Below are positions 25,377-35,315 of a DNA stretch of 52,098 bases, piece after piece. A program made the position numbers and the translations under genes. Every line of letters begins with the position of its first letter. Position 1 is the stretch's first letter. The stretch is from an uncultured Rubrobacteraceae bacterium. GTDB lineage: Bacteria > Actinomycetota > Rubrobacteria > Rubrobacterales > Rubrobacteraceae. The notes under the pieces were generated by a model. That model was not told the DNA's origin and made no database searches. It saw only the letters and a list, made by a program, of their open reading frames with translations. The stretch is taken from positions 1-52,098 of the forward strand of contig CADCVD010000019.1 in the NCBI GenBank assembly GCA_902806055.1, written 5' to 3'.

Positions 25377-27125
25377 CTAGCTCTCTACGACGGTCAGGGT
25401 GATGCTACTCGCGTGCTGTGGGTCGTGGAAGATCTGCTGACGGGCCACCTCGCCGTGGGTCGAGTCTTTTGTGTCCTCGCCGGTGTTGAGGTTTCGGTCC
25501 CATCGGGGGAAGGAGCTCGACGTCACCTCCAACCGGATGCGGTGACCGGCCTTGAAGACGATGCCGGTCGCCCACATATCTATTACGTACTCGTAGACCT
25601 CGCCCGGCGTTATGGGCGAAGGTTCCTTCGGCTCTATAACGCCGGGGGCCGGGTAGCTCTCGCGGGCGCTCGCCCGGAGTATCCCGTCCGTTACCCCGAT
25701 GGCCCGTCCATCCGGGTGTACGTCCACTAGTCTCGCGACGAAGTCCGTGTCCGGCGCGGAGGAGGCCGCGTAGAGGGTGGAGTAGACCGCCCCGATCGCC
25801 GTGTAGTCCCCAGTTAGCTCCTCGCTCGTATATACGAGCACGTCCGGGCGCTCCTCGTTCGGGCGCTGGTCCCGCGCCCCCGCGCGGTAGACCTGGGGCA
25901 TGAGAAGCGCCCCGCCAATAGTCGGGGCGGGGTGCTCTGGGTCGTAGTCGTATTCGTCGGGGGAGCTCTCTTCGGGCTCCTGGCGTGAGAGGATGCCCCC
26001 TCTGTGCAGGTACCATCTCTCCTCGCGAGATCCGGGTACGGGCCACTCCTCATAGCCGCGCCAGCGGTTCTCGCCCATCACGAAGACCTCGACGGGGGGC
26101 TGGTCATGGAGTGTCTCTTCCCTATCCTTGAGGGTGGCGTCGAACCAGCGGAGATGGTAGTCGGTGACGTCGCCCCTGTAGTTCAGGAACAAGCCGGAGG
26201 CGGCGAGGCCGAAGTCGAGGTCACCGGCGAAGCTGGGGAAGGTTACGTTGTGGGTCCACGGGCCTACGAGCAGTCTCGGCGGTCTTGTGCCTCTTCTAAT
26301 CGCGACCTCTTTCATGGCAGCGTACTGCCTCAGCGTCTCGCCGAGGAAGATGTCGTACCAGCAGCCGATGTGAAAGGTCGGAGCCTCAACTCTCTCGTAG
26401 CGGCCGTCTATGTTCAGGTAGTTCCAGAGGTCGCTGTCTATCCCGTGCTCGAAGGCGCCGTACATGTACGGCGCGACGTTGGCCGGGTCCGGCAGCTCCA
26501 TAAGGGGAAGAATGTCGTACTCCTCCGGGAGGCGGTCTATGGTGTGGACCTGGGCAGGCAGCAGCTCTTTGAGCCTCTCACGGTCGCCTCCGTACTCGCG
26601 CAAGAGGGTGTCGAGGGCGAGAACGCCCTGCGACCAGTAGAGCCACAGGCCAAGCTCCCGCACCCCGCCCCGGAACTGATCCCCGTTCAGGTAGTTGCCC
26701 CACGTGATCCCCGGCGCCATGCTTTTTAGCGATGGCGGTTGCATGACGGCGGCCTGCCACTGGGTCATACCGAAGTACGATGCCCCGTACATCCCGACCG
26801 TCCCGTTCGAACCCGGCAGCTTCGCCGCCCATTCGACCGAGTCGTAGCCATCCTCGAACTCGTTCATGGAGGGGCTCCATTCCCCTTCCGAGCCGAAGCG
26901 TCCCCTTACGTCCTGAATCGCGACTATGTAGCCGTGTTGCGCCGCCTTTATTGCGTTCAGGTAGCTCGTTACGACGGGCAGATGCTTCCCGTAGGGTTGG
27001 CGCGTAAGGAGGACCGGGTACTCATCGGACCCGGCGGGCCGGTAAACGTCGGCCACGAGGGTCGTGCCGTCACGCATCTCGGCGCGGACGTCCTTCTGGA
27101 TCAGGATCTCTTCCGCAAGGGCCAT
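25377..27125 (-). CDS. CocE/NonD family hydrolase (X-Pro dipeptidyl-peptidase-like acylase)
   Basis: 582 aa. The alpha/beta-hydrolase part (about 15-300) contains RQPYGKHLP and the nucleophile elbow GMYGASYFGMTQW (Ser near 122). The C-terminal jelly-roll domain typical of CocE/NonD begins near 340 and ends with RIRLEVTSSSFPRWDRNLNTG, a family signature. Relatives hydrolyse acyl esters or amides such as cocaine and glutaryl compounds; here placement between an acyl-CoA ligase and a thiolase suggests release of an acid that is then activated. ATG 27125 has GGGGAG at 5 nt. Confidence 0.9.
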   Translation of the reverse strand: MALAEEILIQKDVRAEMRDGTTLVADVYRPAGSDEYPVLLTRQPYGKHLPVVTSYLNAIKAAQHGYIVAIQDVRGRFGSEGEWSPSMNEFEDGYDSVEWAAKLPGSNGTVGMYGASYFGMTQWQAAVMQPPSLKSMAPGITWGNYLNGDQFRGGVRELGLWLYWSQGVLALDTLLREYGGDRERLKELLPAQVHTIDRLPEEYDILPLMELPDPANVAPYMYGAFEHGIDSDLWNYLNIDGRYERVEAPTFHIGCWYDIFLGETLRQYAAMKEVAIRRGTRPPRLLVGPWTHNVTFPSFAGDLDFGLAASGLFLNYRGDVTDYHLRWFDATLKDREETLHDQPPVEVFVMGENRWRGYEEWPVPGSREERWYLHRGGILSRQEPEESSPDEYDYDPEHPAPTIGGALLMPQVYRAGARDQRPNEERPDVLVYTSEELTGDYTAIGAVYSTLYAASSAPDTDFVARLVDVHPDGRAIGVTDGILRASARESYPAPGVIEPKEPSPITPGEVYEYVIDMWATGIVFKAGHRIRLEVTSSSFPRWDRNLNTGEDTKDSTHGEVARQQIFHDPQHASSITLTVVES

Positions 27126-27180
27126 CGCTCTCCCCTTTCAGAGGTCTCTGGAGGTTGCGGTAGTTGTGCGGATGCGTATT

Positions 27181-28806
27181 CTACGCGAGCGTATAGTCCT
27201 TGAACTGCTCGCGCAGCTTCATCTTCAAGAACTTGCCGGTGGCAGTCTGCGGGATCTCCTCGACGAACTCGTAGGCGTCGGGGAGCCACCAGTTTGCGAA
27301 GTCGCCCTTCAGATGCTCTCTAAGGTCGTCAGCGGTCACGCTCTCGCCCTCTTTAAGAACTATAGCTGCCAGGGGGCGCTCGTCCCATTTCTCATGAGGG
27401 ATGGCGATCACGGCTGCCTGGGCGACGGCCGGGTGAGCCATAAGGGCGTTCTCTAGCTCGACGGAGCTGATCCACTCCCCGCCCGACTTCACGAGGTCCT
27501 TGTCGCGGTCGGTGATCTGGATGAAGCCGTACCTGTCTATGGTGACGATGTCGCCGGTCCTGAACCAGCCGCCCTCGGAGAATTTGTCGTCACCCTCTTC
27601 GGTGTTGAAGTAGCTCTTGATGATCGAGGGTCCCCTGACCTCTAGCTCGCCCATCGTCTCCCCGTCCCACGGCACGAATCCCTCGTCGCCGCGCGCCCTT
27701 ACCTCGACGAACGGCGTCGGGTAGCCTTGCTTGGCCTTGTACTCTAGCTGCTCCTCTTCTGAGAGCGCCTTTATCTCCGGGGTGATGTTGGCGACGCTGC
27801 CTATGGGTGACATCTCGGTCATACCCCACGCATGGACGACATCGATGCTGTGACGCTCCTTGTACGCTTTTATGACGCCCTTCGGCGCGGCCGCCCCGCC
27901 GATGACCATCGAGTGCAACGCCGAGAGGTCGTGCGCCCCAGGCTCCTCGTCCAGAGCCTCCAGCATCGCGAGGAAGACCGTGGGCACTCCGGCGGTGAAC
28001 GTTACCTTCTCTTGCTCGTAGTCCTCGATGAGGCTCGCCGGATCCAGGTGCTGGCCCGGCAGGACCTGTTTCGAGCCCGCGAGCGTCGCGGTGTATGGCA
28101 GGCCCCAGGCGTTGACATGGAACATCGGCACGACCGGCAGCACGACGTCGTTATCCGAGAGCGAGAAGGCGTTGCCCGTCGCCGACATCAGCGAGTGCAG
28201 CACGACCCCGCGATGCGAGTAGAGTGCCCCTTTGGGGCGCCCCGTGGTGCCGGAGGTGTAGCACAGCGCCGCCGCCTGCCTCTCGTCAAGCTCGGGGTAC
28301 TCGAACTCGTCATCGTCTGCGCCTTCTAGCAACTCCTCGTAGGAGATCATGCCTTCCGGCACGGGCTCGTCGCCGTAGTTGAACACGATTACGTGCTGAA
28401 TGGTATCCGCGTTCTCCCGGAACTTTTCGAAGACGGGCAGGAGGGGCTCGTCGACCATGAAGACCTTGTCTTCGGCGTGGTTGGCGATGTAGGCTAGGTC
28501 GTCCTCGTGTAGCCTGGGGTTTAGGGTGTGCAGCACCGCGCCGGAGCATGGTACGCCGAAGTAGGCTTCGAGGTGCTGGTAAGTGTTCCAGGCGAGCGTC
28601 CCGACCCTATCGCCGCTCTCTACGCCCAGACCCTTGAGCGCCACGGCGAGCTTCTTTGAGCGCGAGACGAAGTCGGCGTAGGTATAACGGTGGAAAGACT
28701 TGTCCGGCCTGCGCGTCACGACCTCTCTCTGGCTGTAGAGTTCGTCGGCACGCTTCAGGATAGCGGGTATCGTCAGCTGGTAGTCCTGGGTGAGTCCTTC
28801 TAGCAT
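27181..28806 (-). CDS. Long/medium-chain acyl-CoA ligase (AMP-binding, AlkK-like)
   Basis: 541 aa adenylate-forming enzyme. P-loop [18 protein letters not shown] lies near 185-202. A5-type motif [10 protein letters not shown] follows, then A7/A8 [16 protein letters not shown] and [17 protein letters not shown], and the C-terminal catalytic lysine in [13 protein letters not shown]. It joins a fatty or related acid to CoA through an acyl-AMP. The N-terminus [17 protein letters not shown] is usual for AlkK-type ligases. Its start overlaps the CoA-transferase stop by 7 nt, so it is co-translated. Confidence 0.94.
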   Translation of the reverse strand: MLEGLTQDYQLTIPAILKRADELYSQREVVTRRPDKSFHRYTYADFVSRSKKLAVALKGLGVESGDRVGTLAWNTYQHLEAYFGVPCSGAVLHTLNPRLHEDDLAYIANHAEDKVFMVDEPLLPVFEKFRENADTIQHVIVFNYGDEPVPEGMISYEELLEGADDDEFEYPELDERQAAALCYTSGTTGRPKGALYSHRGVVLHSLMSATGNAFSLSDNDVVLPVVPMFHVNAWGLPYTATLAGSKQVLPGQHLDPASLIEDYEQEKVTFTAGVPTVFLAMLEALDEEPGAHDLSALHSMVIGGAAAPKGVIKAYKERHSIDVVHAWGMTEMSPIGSVANITPEIKALSEEEQLEYKAKQGYPTPFVEVRARGDEGFVPWDGETMGELEVRGPSIIKSYFNTEEGDDKFSEGGWFRTGDIVTIDRYGFIQITDRDKDLVKSGGEWISSVELENALMAHPAVAQAAVIAIPHEKWDERPLAAIVLKEGESVTADDLREHLKGDFANWWLPDAYEFVEEIPQTATGKFLKMKLREQFKDYTLA

Positions 28807-29690
28807 CGTCTTCCTTTCGTAGTCGTGTCTGTGTCTGGCGCGTTACGGAGCGCGGCCACGGGAAGGTCTCGCTCCGCCGCCCACCTCTCCCATTCCTCCG
28901 CCGTCTCGCGACGGAGTACCTTTGCCAGGTCTTCTTTACTGGTGGCAACTTCGAGACCGAGCTCCGAGATCAGTTTCTCCCAGAAGTGTGGCTCCAGGGC
29001 GGCCACGGCGACCCAACCGCTCTTCGCCTCGTACAGGCTGTAGCCCGGGAACCCGCCTCCCAGATGCTCCCCCGGTCTGGTGATGCCGAAACGCCAAGGC
29101 TCGGCAAAGGACGCCGCCGCCTCCGAAAGCGCTACCTCGGCATAGCCAGCGCTGTTCCCTTTCTCGCGGTCTAGGAGGAGCGTGAGTGCCGCCGAGACGG
29201 CGCGTTCGGCCCCGGCGAGGTCGGCGAGCAGGGTACGCGGCATCTCGGGCGGGGAGAGTAGTCCTCCTTCGGCCAGGTATGTGAGGTCGTGGCCGGGCTC
29301 GTCCGCGTGCGGGGCCGGGTAGCCGACGATGGCGACCACGCAGAGGCGCGGGTGCGCCTCGCGCAGCTTCTCCGGGCTTAGCCCGAGCCGCCGCAGGGCG
29401 CCGGGGCGGCTGGAGGTCAGGAACAAGTCGGCGGTCGTGAGGTAGTCGTTGAGGCGCCCGCGCCCGGCGGCGTCCTTTAGGTCGAGCCTGGCGACTTCCT
29501 GGCCCGTCGTGAGGTGCTCGTACCAGGCGGGGTTGGCCTCTGCCAGGGGATCTCCGGCGGGTGGTTCGACCTTGACGACCGAAGCGCCTAGAGAGCGCAT
29601 CCGGGCGGCCGCGGCGGGCCCCGGTACGTTTTGGGCCAGCGTCACGAGCCGCGTCCCTCGCAGTACGGCAGCCTTCCAGCCGTCAGTCAC
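28800..29690 (-). CDS. CaiB/BaiF type III CoA-transferase (or alpha-methylacyl-CoA racemase-like)
   Basis: 296 aa, somewhat short for the family (usually 360-400), because the C-terminal segment is truncated. LAQNVPGPAAAARMRSLGAS and KVEPPAGDP are the family's CoA-binding start. GHDLTYLAEGGLL contains the aspartate that forms the covalent glutamyl/aspartyl-CoA intermediate in true transferases. It may move CoA between acids or invert 2-methyl-acyl-CoA centres. The start is GTG 29690. It is the first gene of the minus-strand acyl-CoA operon that runs on to 23460. Confidence 0.87.
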   Translation of the reverse strand: MTDGWKAAVLRGTRLVTLAQNVPGPAAAARMRSLGASVVKVEPPAGDPLAEANPAWYEHLTTGQEVARLDLKDAAGRGRLNDYLTTADLFLTSSRPGALRRLGLSPEKLREAHPRLCVVAIVGYPAPHADEPGHDLTYLAEGGLLSPPEMPRTLLADLAGAERAVSAALTLLLDREKGNSAGYAEVALSEAAASFAEPWRFGITRPGEHLGGGFPGYSLYEAKSGWVAVAALEPHFWEKLISELGLEVATSKEDLAKVLRRETAEEWERWAAERDLPVAALRNAPDTDTTTKGRRC

Positions 29691-30471
29691 TTCGGGATTA
29701 TGGATGTGTCGTCCGGCCGTTGGTACCGTAGAATCCGAGCTTTCTCGGGCACTTAGATCCTTTCCCCAAAGGTATCGTGAACCTTGATGTTAGCAGGCAG
29801 AACGAAGGCCGGTCAAGGTAGGATCCCTCTCAACCACCTTGCCTCTCGATGTGCTCTCCGCCGGCTCACCGAGTAAGCCACGGTAGAGCGGTTCCGGCTC
29901 CCTGTATAAGGAGGTGAGCACCACGGCCCTGAGGCACCGAGCCTCCGCAGAGAGCTTCATGGCGACCCGTTCTCGGTGCGCGAGAGCAGATATACAGGTT
30001 GAGCGTCAGCTTCGAGGCTCCCGACCTCGTGACTAAGAGGTTTGAGAATAAAGCGGCGCGAGAGAAGAGAGAAGCGCTTTAGACTCGCAAGATGAACGGG
30101 ACGTTATGAGGCTGCAGGACAGGCGTGCCTCCTTGTCCTTGGTCTGACGCAGTCGTGTGACTCTACGCGCGGAGCAGAGAGACCTGGAAGAGCGCCCCGT
30201 CGCATGCAGCGTTCCACGTTGTGACGCTCCCAGGCATGGTGAAGAAGGGGTGAAGAGGCAGGTCGCCGCGCAACAGGAGATAATGTCGAGGTGAACGTTT
30301 GCAAGATGCTAGAGAGCATGGCCTCTGAGATCATGAGGCGGCGCTTCCCGGCGCCGGAAGAGCCCGCTTCGGCCGGAACCTCGCTGGCGAAGCCCGCCAT
30401 GCGAGCTTCACGCGGCGAAGCGAACGGTTGTCCGATCCCCATGCTCTTGCCGGAAGAGGCGCGCTGACCCG
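29691..30471. other. 780-nt intergenic region between divergent operons
   Basis: No well-supported gene. A 58-codon frame (GTG 30291 to TGA 30467) with a weak GGAGA site ends 4 nt before the glycosidase ATG and could be a small coupled ORF, but composition on the opposite strand is just as open. The region must hold the promoters of the acyl-CoA operon (leftward) and the glycosidase (rightward); I could not fix either to a consensus. Confidence 0.4.
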
Positions 30472-32601
30472 ATGCGGACCAGAAGCCTTCACGGGCTGCC
30501 ACAAATCCTCACAACCTGGCAAGCCGTGCCCATCAAGGCTCCGCTCGAAGACGCCGGAGAAGCGGCTGGCATAAAGCGCGCCTGGATTCCGGTACGCGTT
30601 CCCGGACATTGGCAGCTCGAAGACACCTTCGCGGCCTACGAGGGGATCGTGCTGTACCGGTGCCGGTTCGGGCATCGAATGCCAACCTCGGGCGCGATGT
30701 TCTCGCTCCTGTTCGAGGGCGTATACTACTCGGCGCGCGTCTGGCTCAACGGCGTCTACCTCGGCGGCCATGAGGGTTACTTCTCTCCGTTCGAGTTCGA
30801 CATTACCGACACGCTGGCCGTCGGCGGGGAGAACAACCTGTTGGTAGAGGTTCGCAGCCCCGAGGAACCAGAGGAGAACGACCGTAAGACTATCGGGGGG
30901 GCGTGGGCCCGGTGGGACGGTATGGACCCGCGCATAAACCCCGGCGGCATCTTCGGAGAGGTGAACGTCGTGCCGGACGGCGAGGTGCGCATCAACTCCC
31001 TCACGGCCGTCGCCGACCACACGGGGCACGGACGGGCGTATGTGGGTCTCTACTCCCGTGAGAGAACGCGAACTAAGCTTGCGGGGCGAGTGCGCCCGCT
31101 CGGCTTCGAGGCTCCGGGTGTCGAGTTCGAGAGAGAGGTTCAGGTCGAGGAGGGACAGAACCACTTTGAGGTCGGCTTCCACCTGACGGCCGTATGGGCG
31201 TGGTGGACCTGGGACAGGGGTGAGCAGCCGCTATACGAGCTGGTGCTCGGCTGTGCCGACGCTGAGGAGAGGACGCGTTTCGGAGCCCGCACGGTGGAGT
31301 TGCGGGACTGGAAGATCTATCTCAACGGCGAGCGTATTTTCCTGCGAGGGATCAACTACCTGCCCTCTGACGCGTACCCTGCGAGGGCATCGGAGGAACG
31401 CTTGCGGGCTGACGCTTCTCTGGTGCGCGAAGCCGGTATGAACGCCGCCCGGGTCCACGCACACGTGGCAAACGGGCATTTCTACAGAGCCTGTGACGAG
31501 CTCGGACTTCTTCTGTTGCAGGATTTTCCATTGCAGTGGACCCATCGGAGAAGCATCCTCGAATCCGCCATTACCCAGGCCGGGGAGATGGCGCGACTCC
31601 TGCGCGGCTATCCTTCTGTCGGGGTCTACCTGGCGCACGACGAACCTTTCTATGTGGCGCCCCCCGAAAAATGGAGCGTTGCGGGTCTGCTACGCACCGT
31701 CGTCGAGGTGCTCTCTCCGCGTTGGATGCTGTGGCAGCGGCGGGTCCTCGACCCCGCGGTGGTTCGCGCTCTCGGGGAGGGGGATGACTCCAGGCCCGTA
31801 ATAGACGCGGCGGGTCACCCGCTGACGACCAACCACCTGTACTTCGGCTGGTACTACGGGAAGTTCAGAGATCTGGAACGGGTGGTGAGGGTCTTCCCCG
31901 GCCTCTCGCGACTCCCGACGGAGTACGGGGCGCAGGCGCTGCCCGACCCGGAGTCACTGGAAGAGATCTGGTCTTCCGGCAAGGAACCGAGCTGGGAGGC
32001 GCTCTCCTTCAACTACCGTCTCCAGACCCAGCGTATGCTGCGTTACGTCCCTTGGAGGGGTGATCGGGCGGCTTTCGTGCGCGAGAGTCAGGAGTATCAG
32101 GCCCGGGTCCTCAAGCACGCCACCGAGCTCTTCCGGCGGCGCAAATACCGGCCGACGGGCGGAACGTTCGCCTTCATGCTCAACGATCCCGCGCCGGCGA
32201 TCTCATGGTCCGTCGTGGACTGGCGACGACGGCGGAAGATAGCCTACGACGTTCTCCGGACGGCGATGAGCCCGGTTTTGATCTGTGCCGAGTACCCGAA
32301 AGAGAGCTACAGGGTCTGCGAAAGGGTCTCCCTTCCCCTGTTCGTCGTCAACGATCTTCCGCAGGCGCTGGATCGGGTAAGTTGGAGTTGGGAGATCCTT
32401 CTCGGACAGTACAGGGTTGCTCGCGGCGGGGGAGAGACGAGGGTAAAGAAGGATTCAGCGGTGAGGATCGGCGAAGCGAGGACCACGCTCCCGGCTTCTG
32501 GAAGCGCCGTACTTCGGCTACGGCTCTGCGTGGAAGGGAAGACGTTCTCTAACGAGTACGAGTTCCAGGTTGGCGAGGGTCAAGGGCGTCGAGATCCATG
32601 A
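30472..32601 (+). CDS. Glycoside hydrolase family 2-like protein
   Basis: 709 aa. An N-terminal sugar-binding jelly roll (about 30-170) contains VPGHWQLE and ARVWLNGVYLGGHEGYFSPF. An immunoglobulin-like domain lies at about 175-265, then a TIM barrel to about 500 starting at KIYLNGERIFLRGINYLPSD. The acid/base glutamate is in YLAHDEP near 385, where GH2 relatives usually have HNEP, so the Asn before the Glu is Asp here. The nucleophile fits PTEYGAQALP near 483. A beta-rich C-terminal domain follows. Likely a beta-glycosidase of unknown substrate. ATG 30472; its last 53 bases overlap the convergent deacetylase. Confidence 0.85.
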   Translation: MRTRSLHGLPQILTTWQAVPIKAPLEDAGEAAGIKRAWIPVRVPGHWQLEDTFAAYEGIVLYRCRFGHRMPTSGAMFSLLFEGVYYSARVWLNGVYLGGHEGYFSPFEFDITDTLAVGGENNLLVEVRSPEEPEENDRKTIGGAWARWDGMDPRINPGGIFGEVNVVPDGEVRINSLTAVADHTGHGRAYVGLYSRERTRTKLAGRVRPLGFEAPGVEFEREVQVEEGQNHFEVGFHLTAVWAWWTWDRGEQPLYELVLGCADAEERTRFGARTVELRDWKIYLNGERIFLRGINYLPSDAYPARASEERLRADASLVREAGMNAARVHAHVANGHFYRACDELGLLLLQDFPLQWTHRRSILESAITQAGEMARLLRGYPSVGVYLAHDEPFYVAPPEKWSVAGLLRTVVEVLSPRWMLWQRRVLDPAVVRALGEGDDSRPVIDAAGHPLTTNHLYFGWYYGKFRDLERVVRVFPGLSRLPTEYGAQALPDPESLEEIWSSGKEPSWEALSFNYRLQTQRMLRYVPWRGDRAAFVRESQEYQARVLKHATELFRRRKYRPTGGTFAFMLNDPAPAISWSVVDWRRRRKIAYDVLRTAMSPVLICAEYPKESYRVCERVSLPLFVVNDLPQALDRVSWSWEILLGQYRVARGGGETRVKKDSAVRIGEARTTLPASGSAVLRLRLCVEGKTFSNEYEFQVGEGQGRRDP

Positions 32602-33400
32602 GCTCCGGGAGCGTAAGAAAACGGTAGCCGTTCGCCTTGAGGCTACCGATGATGTGGGGCACGGCTGCTATTGTGTGGGAACGGTCGGCCTTTGGAAAGG
32701 CGTCCGTGTCCTGGCCGTCGTGCAGCAAGGTAACGCCGCCGGGACGGACGCCGTGCAGTATCCGGCGTTGGATGACGTCCCAAGGCGGTCGGTCCCAATC
32801 CCAGGCCATGACCGACCAGCCCACGCACCTCATCCCAAGCTCTCCGGCCGTCGAGATCACCTGCGGACCGTACCATCCGTGAGGCACGCGGAAGTGGTTC
32901 GGCACGATGCCCGTAGCGTCGTGGATGGCCTCCTGGCCCCGCATCAACTGCTCTCGGACCGTGCCCGGACGGCTCCATACCAGGTGTGGGTGGGTGAAGG
33001 TATGGTTGCCGACGACGTGCTCGGAGGCGACCTCGGCGGCGAGGTTCGGCTCGCGCCGGACGTTGTTGCCGACCTGGAAGAAGGTCGCCCGGATGCCCTC
33101 GCGGTCCAGGATCTCGAGTAGTTGCTCTGTGTACGGATGGCAGGGACCATCGTCGAAGGTGAGTGCTATCGCCCGCTCGGTAGTATGGGCGTGCCAGAAG
33201 ACCGGGCCGTAGAGCCAGGAACGAGGCGAAAGCCACTCGTAGGCCATAAGCCCTCCCGCCGCCAGCCCGAGCCCGGCGGTGGCCAGGGTAGGGGCAGAGA
33301 GCATCGGATATCCGGCGGCGGTTCGGAGCCCGGCCAAGAGTCCGGCCCCGGCGGCGGTGGCGGTTACTGCCTCCCAGGCGTGGGCTCGGGGGTGCCTCAC
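32549..33400 (-). CDS. Polysaccharide deacetylase (NodB/CE4) with N-terminal membrane segments
   Basis: 283 aa. Two hydrophobic N-terminal segments (about 12-30 and 37-57) anchor it. The NodB domain (about 80-265) has TFDDGP with both catalytic/metal aspartates, HTFTHPH (the H-x3-H metal motif), RVPHGW and LLHDGQD. It removes acetyl groups from N-acetylated glycans or glycolipids outside the membrane. The start at 33400 overlaps the glycosyltransferase stop (33397), so the two are co-translated. Its 3' end overlaps the glycosidase by 53 bp on the other strand. Confidence 0.92.
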   Translation of the reverse strand: MRHPRAHAWEAVTATAAGAGLLAGLRTAAGYPMLSAPTLATAGLGLAAGGLMAYEWLSPRSWLYGPVFWHAHTTERAIALTFDDGPCHPYTEQLLEILDREGIRATFFQVGNNVRREPNLAAEVASEHVVGNHTFTHPHLVWSRPGTVREQLMRGQEAIHDATGIVPNHFRVPHGWYGPQVISTAGELGMRCVGWSVMAWDWDRPPWDVIQRRILHGVRPGGVTLLHDGQDTDAFPKADRSHTIAAVPHIIGSLKANGYRFLTLPELMDLDALDPRQPGTRTR

Positions 33401-34530
33401 GACAGCCCTTCCAGTATCAGCGAGGCGGCCGAGCGCGCCGAGTGGGGGCGATGGGCGGCGCGCGCTGAATCGCCCATCCGGCGTTGATGGTCGGCGCTGG
33501 TAAGGATCTTCAGCGTCTGGCCCAGTACCTGCGCCGTTCTGTGCACCATGACCCCTGCGCCGTAGCGGACCATAGCCGCCGCGTTGTCTTCCTCCTGCCC
33601 GGGGATAGGGTGATAGAGGACCTGGGGTATCCCAGAGGCCAGCGCCTCCGTGCAGCTCATGCCGCCCGGTTTGGTGACCAGGACCGTACCGGCCGTCATG
33701 AGGTCGTGGACTCGATCCGTGAACGCGAGACAGGTTGCGCTGTACCCTCCCCTCTCCGCGAGCTGCTCCAGCCGTCTGCGGGAACGCTCGTTCGAGCCAC
33801 AGAGCACGACGAGGTGCATCGCCTCGCTGGCCTCGAACAGCAACGATACCGCCTCTTCCAGATCCCCGCCGCCTAAGCCCCCGCCCATCACCAGGACCAC
33901 GGGGAGGTCGTCCTCGTCGAGCTTCAGCAGGTCTCGGCGAGCCTGGGCCGCGTCGGCGGGCTCTTCAAAGAGTGGGTCTATCGGAATGCCGGTCGGGTGG
34001 ATCCGCTTCTCGGGCACGCCAAGCCTAGCCACGACGTCGGCCGCCGCCTCGTCGGCGACCACGTAGAGATCCAGGTTAGGAGGTACCCCTATCGGGTGCG
34101 GTACGTAGTCCGTCAACACCACGGCGGCGAACGTCTGGGGATTTTGCTCCTTGTAGTACCCGAGTACTCCGGCGCCGTAGAAATGTGGGGCGACCAGAGC
34201 CCGGGCGCCAGTGCTCGAAACCAGACGTTCCAGGGTTCGAAGCCCGGCCTTCTCTAAATAGTGCCGGTAAGAACCGGGATGACCGGCGCCGGAGGACTGG
34301 TAGATCTTGCCGTAAGCCGTCGGCCACAGCTTGAGGGACTCCAGGTACACGTCTCGCAAGAGGTGTTCTACTCCGGGTGAGACCTCGTGAGGAAAGTCCA
34401 TGATGGAGCAGCTCCGGGTAGGATCGAGTAGTTCCAGGCCCCTGACGACGGCGGCGCTGGCGCGCATATGGCCGCTACCAATCGCGCTAGAGAGGATCAG
34501 GACATCAGCTTTATTGTCTTCCCCTACCAC
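33397..34530 (-). CDS. MGDG synthase-like glycosyltransferase (GT28 type)
   Basis: 377 aa from the preferred start. The N-terminal MGDG_synth domain has LILSSAIGSGHMRASAA and SIMDFPHEVSPG. The C-terminal donor-binding half has VVLVMGGGLGGGDLEEAV and VTKPGGMSCTEALASGIP, which bind the nucleotide sugar. Such enzymes glycosylate diacylglycerol or a lipid carrier at the membrane. Together with the deacetylase and the GH2-like protein this suggests a glycolipid pathway. GTG 34530 lies 6 nt after TATACT, indicating a leaderless mRNA; TTG 34554 would place the start upstream of that promoter. Confidence 0.87.
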   Translation of the reverse strand: MVGEDNKADVLILSSAIGSGHMRASAAVVRGLELLDPTRSCSIMDFPHEVSPGVEHLLRDVYLESLKLWPTAYGKIYQSSGAGHPGSYRHYLEKAGLRTLERLVSSTGARALVAPHFYGAGVLGYYKEQNPQTFAAVVLTDYVPHPIGVPPNLDLYVVADEAAADVVARLGVPEKRIHPTGIPIDPLFEEPADAAQARRDLLKLDEDDLPVVLVMGGGLGGGDLEEAVSLLFEASEAMHLVVLCGSNERSRRRLEQLAERGGYSATCLAFTDRVHDLMTAGTVLVTKPGGMSCTEALASGIPQVLYHPIPGQEEDNAAAMVRYGAGVMVHRTAQVLGQTLKILTSADHQRRMGDSARAAHRPHSARSAASLILEGLS

Positions 34531-34880
34531 GGGGTCAGTATAGCTAAGATTCAAGAGGCCGGGTACGGCGTATCGTTGTTCGAGACGCCAGAGGAGACCG
34601 GGGTGCTCTCGGAGATCTGACCCAGCGCGAGATGCTCGCCGAGCCGGTTTCGGCTAACGATCTCTTCGACTTTCTACGGATCGGCAGACAGCTTGCCGAA
34701 GATGACTACTGCCTAGGCTGGCCAACTCAGGGCGGCGAGAACGTTACCGTTAGCAGGTATGCTTGGACTCCTGGCTGGAGGGTCTCGCAGCTTAGAGTAT
34801 CTTTGATCGTCGCCTGCCAACGGCAAGAGTCGGTCTTGAGTCTATTTCTGGTCATTTAGAGTTCGAGATCGGTCGAAGGC
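34531..34880. other. Intergenic region after the glycosyltransferase start
   Basis: Carries the TATACT promoter element of the glycosyltransferase (minus strand, 34542-34537). A 75-codon frame at 34632-34859 on the plus strand lacks a ribosome site and looks random. Nothing else seen. Confidence 0.4.
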
Positions 34881-35066
34881 TTACTCGTCTCTGCCTGGTT
34901 TTGCTATAGGGCGCACGAGGTACTGAACGTAGCCGCGCGGGTTCCTCTGTGCCCAATCGTTGAGCTCTTTCGCCCGCCACTCGGCCTGCTCACGGGTTAC
35001 AAAGCGAGCGACCTCTCGCTCTGTGAAGAACACCACCATCACGACTTTGTAGCCGTTGTCTTCCAA
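34881..35066 (-). CDS. Small hypothetical protein (61 aa)
   Basis: A small, well-formed protein with a beta-alpha-beta pattern: a hydrophobic strand YKVVMVVFF, a helix EQAEWRAKELNDWAQ, then a second strand GYVQYLVRPI. I do not recognise a family; the pattern resembles small ferredoxin-like or SPOR-like units, but that is only shape. TTG 35066 is preceded by AGGAGA. It lies alone between longer intergenic stretches. Confidence 0.6.
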   Translation of the reverse strand: MEDNGYKVVMVVFFTEREVARFVTREQAEWRAKELNDWAQRNPRGYVQYLVRPIAKPGRDE

Positions 35067-35315
35067 CAGTCTCCTGGCTCGCTCTCCGGTTCATTCTGCC
35101 TGCCAGTACCCGAGCTCACAACGCCTTCAAAGGGCCTCACTCGATGCGGTGCGAGCGGAGCTGCGGAGCGCTGCCTTCCAATCTAACTTGAAACAAAGTA
35201 AGCCCTGCGTCGTAGAGATACGAGAAAGGGTATGCTTCCCTGCCTCGGTGAGTTTGCACAGAGCCGACGGCCGGGGGATACCATGTTGCAGGCTTATAGT
35301 AAGGAAAGGAGAAAT

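Noticed and set aside
30291-30467. 58-aa ORF ahead of the GH2-like gene
   Set aside because: The ribosome site is weak and the opposite strand is open too; composition does not settle which, if either, is real.
30104-30502. 132-aa minus-strand frame
   Set aside because: No ribosome site, it overlaps the glycosidase start, and its composition is like a shadow frame in GC-rich DNA.
34544-34617. Plus-strand open frame with coding look (KIQEAGYGVSLFETPEET)
   Set aside because: It is antisense to the transferase start, has no start codon or ribosome site, and stops after a short distance.
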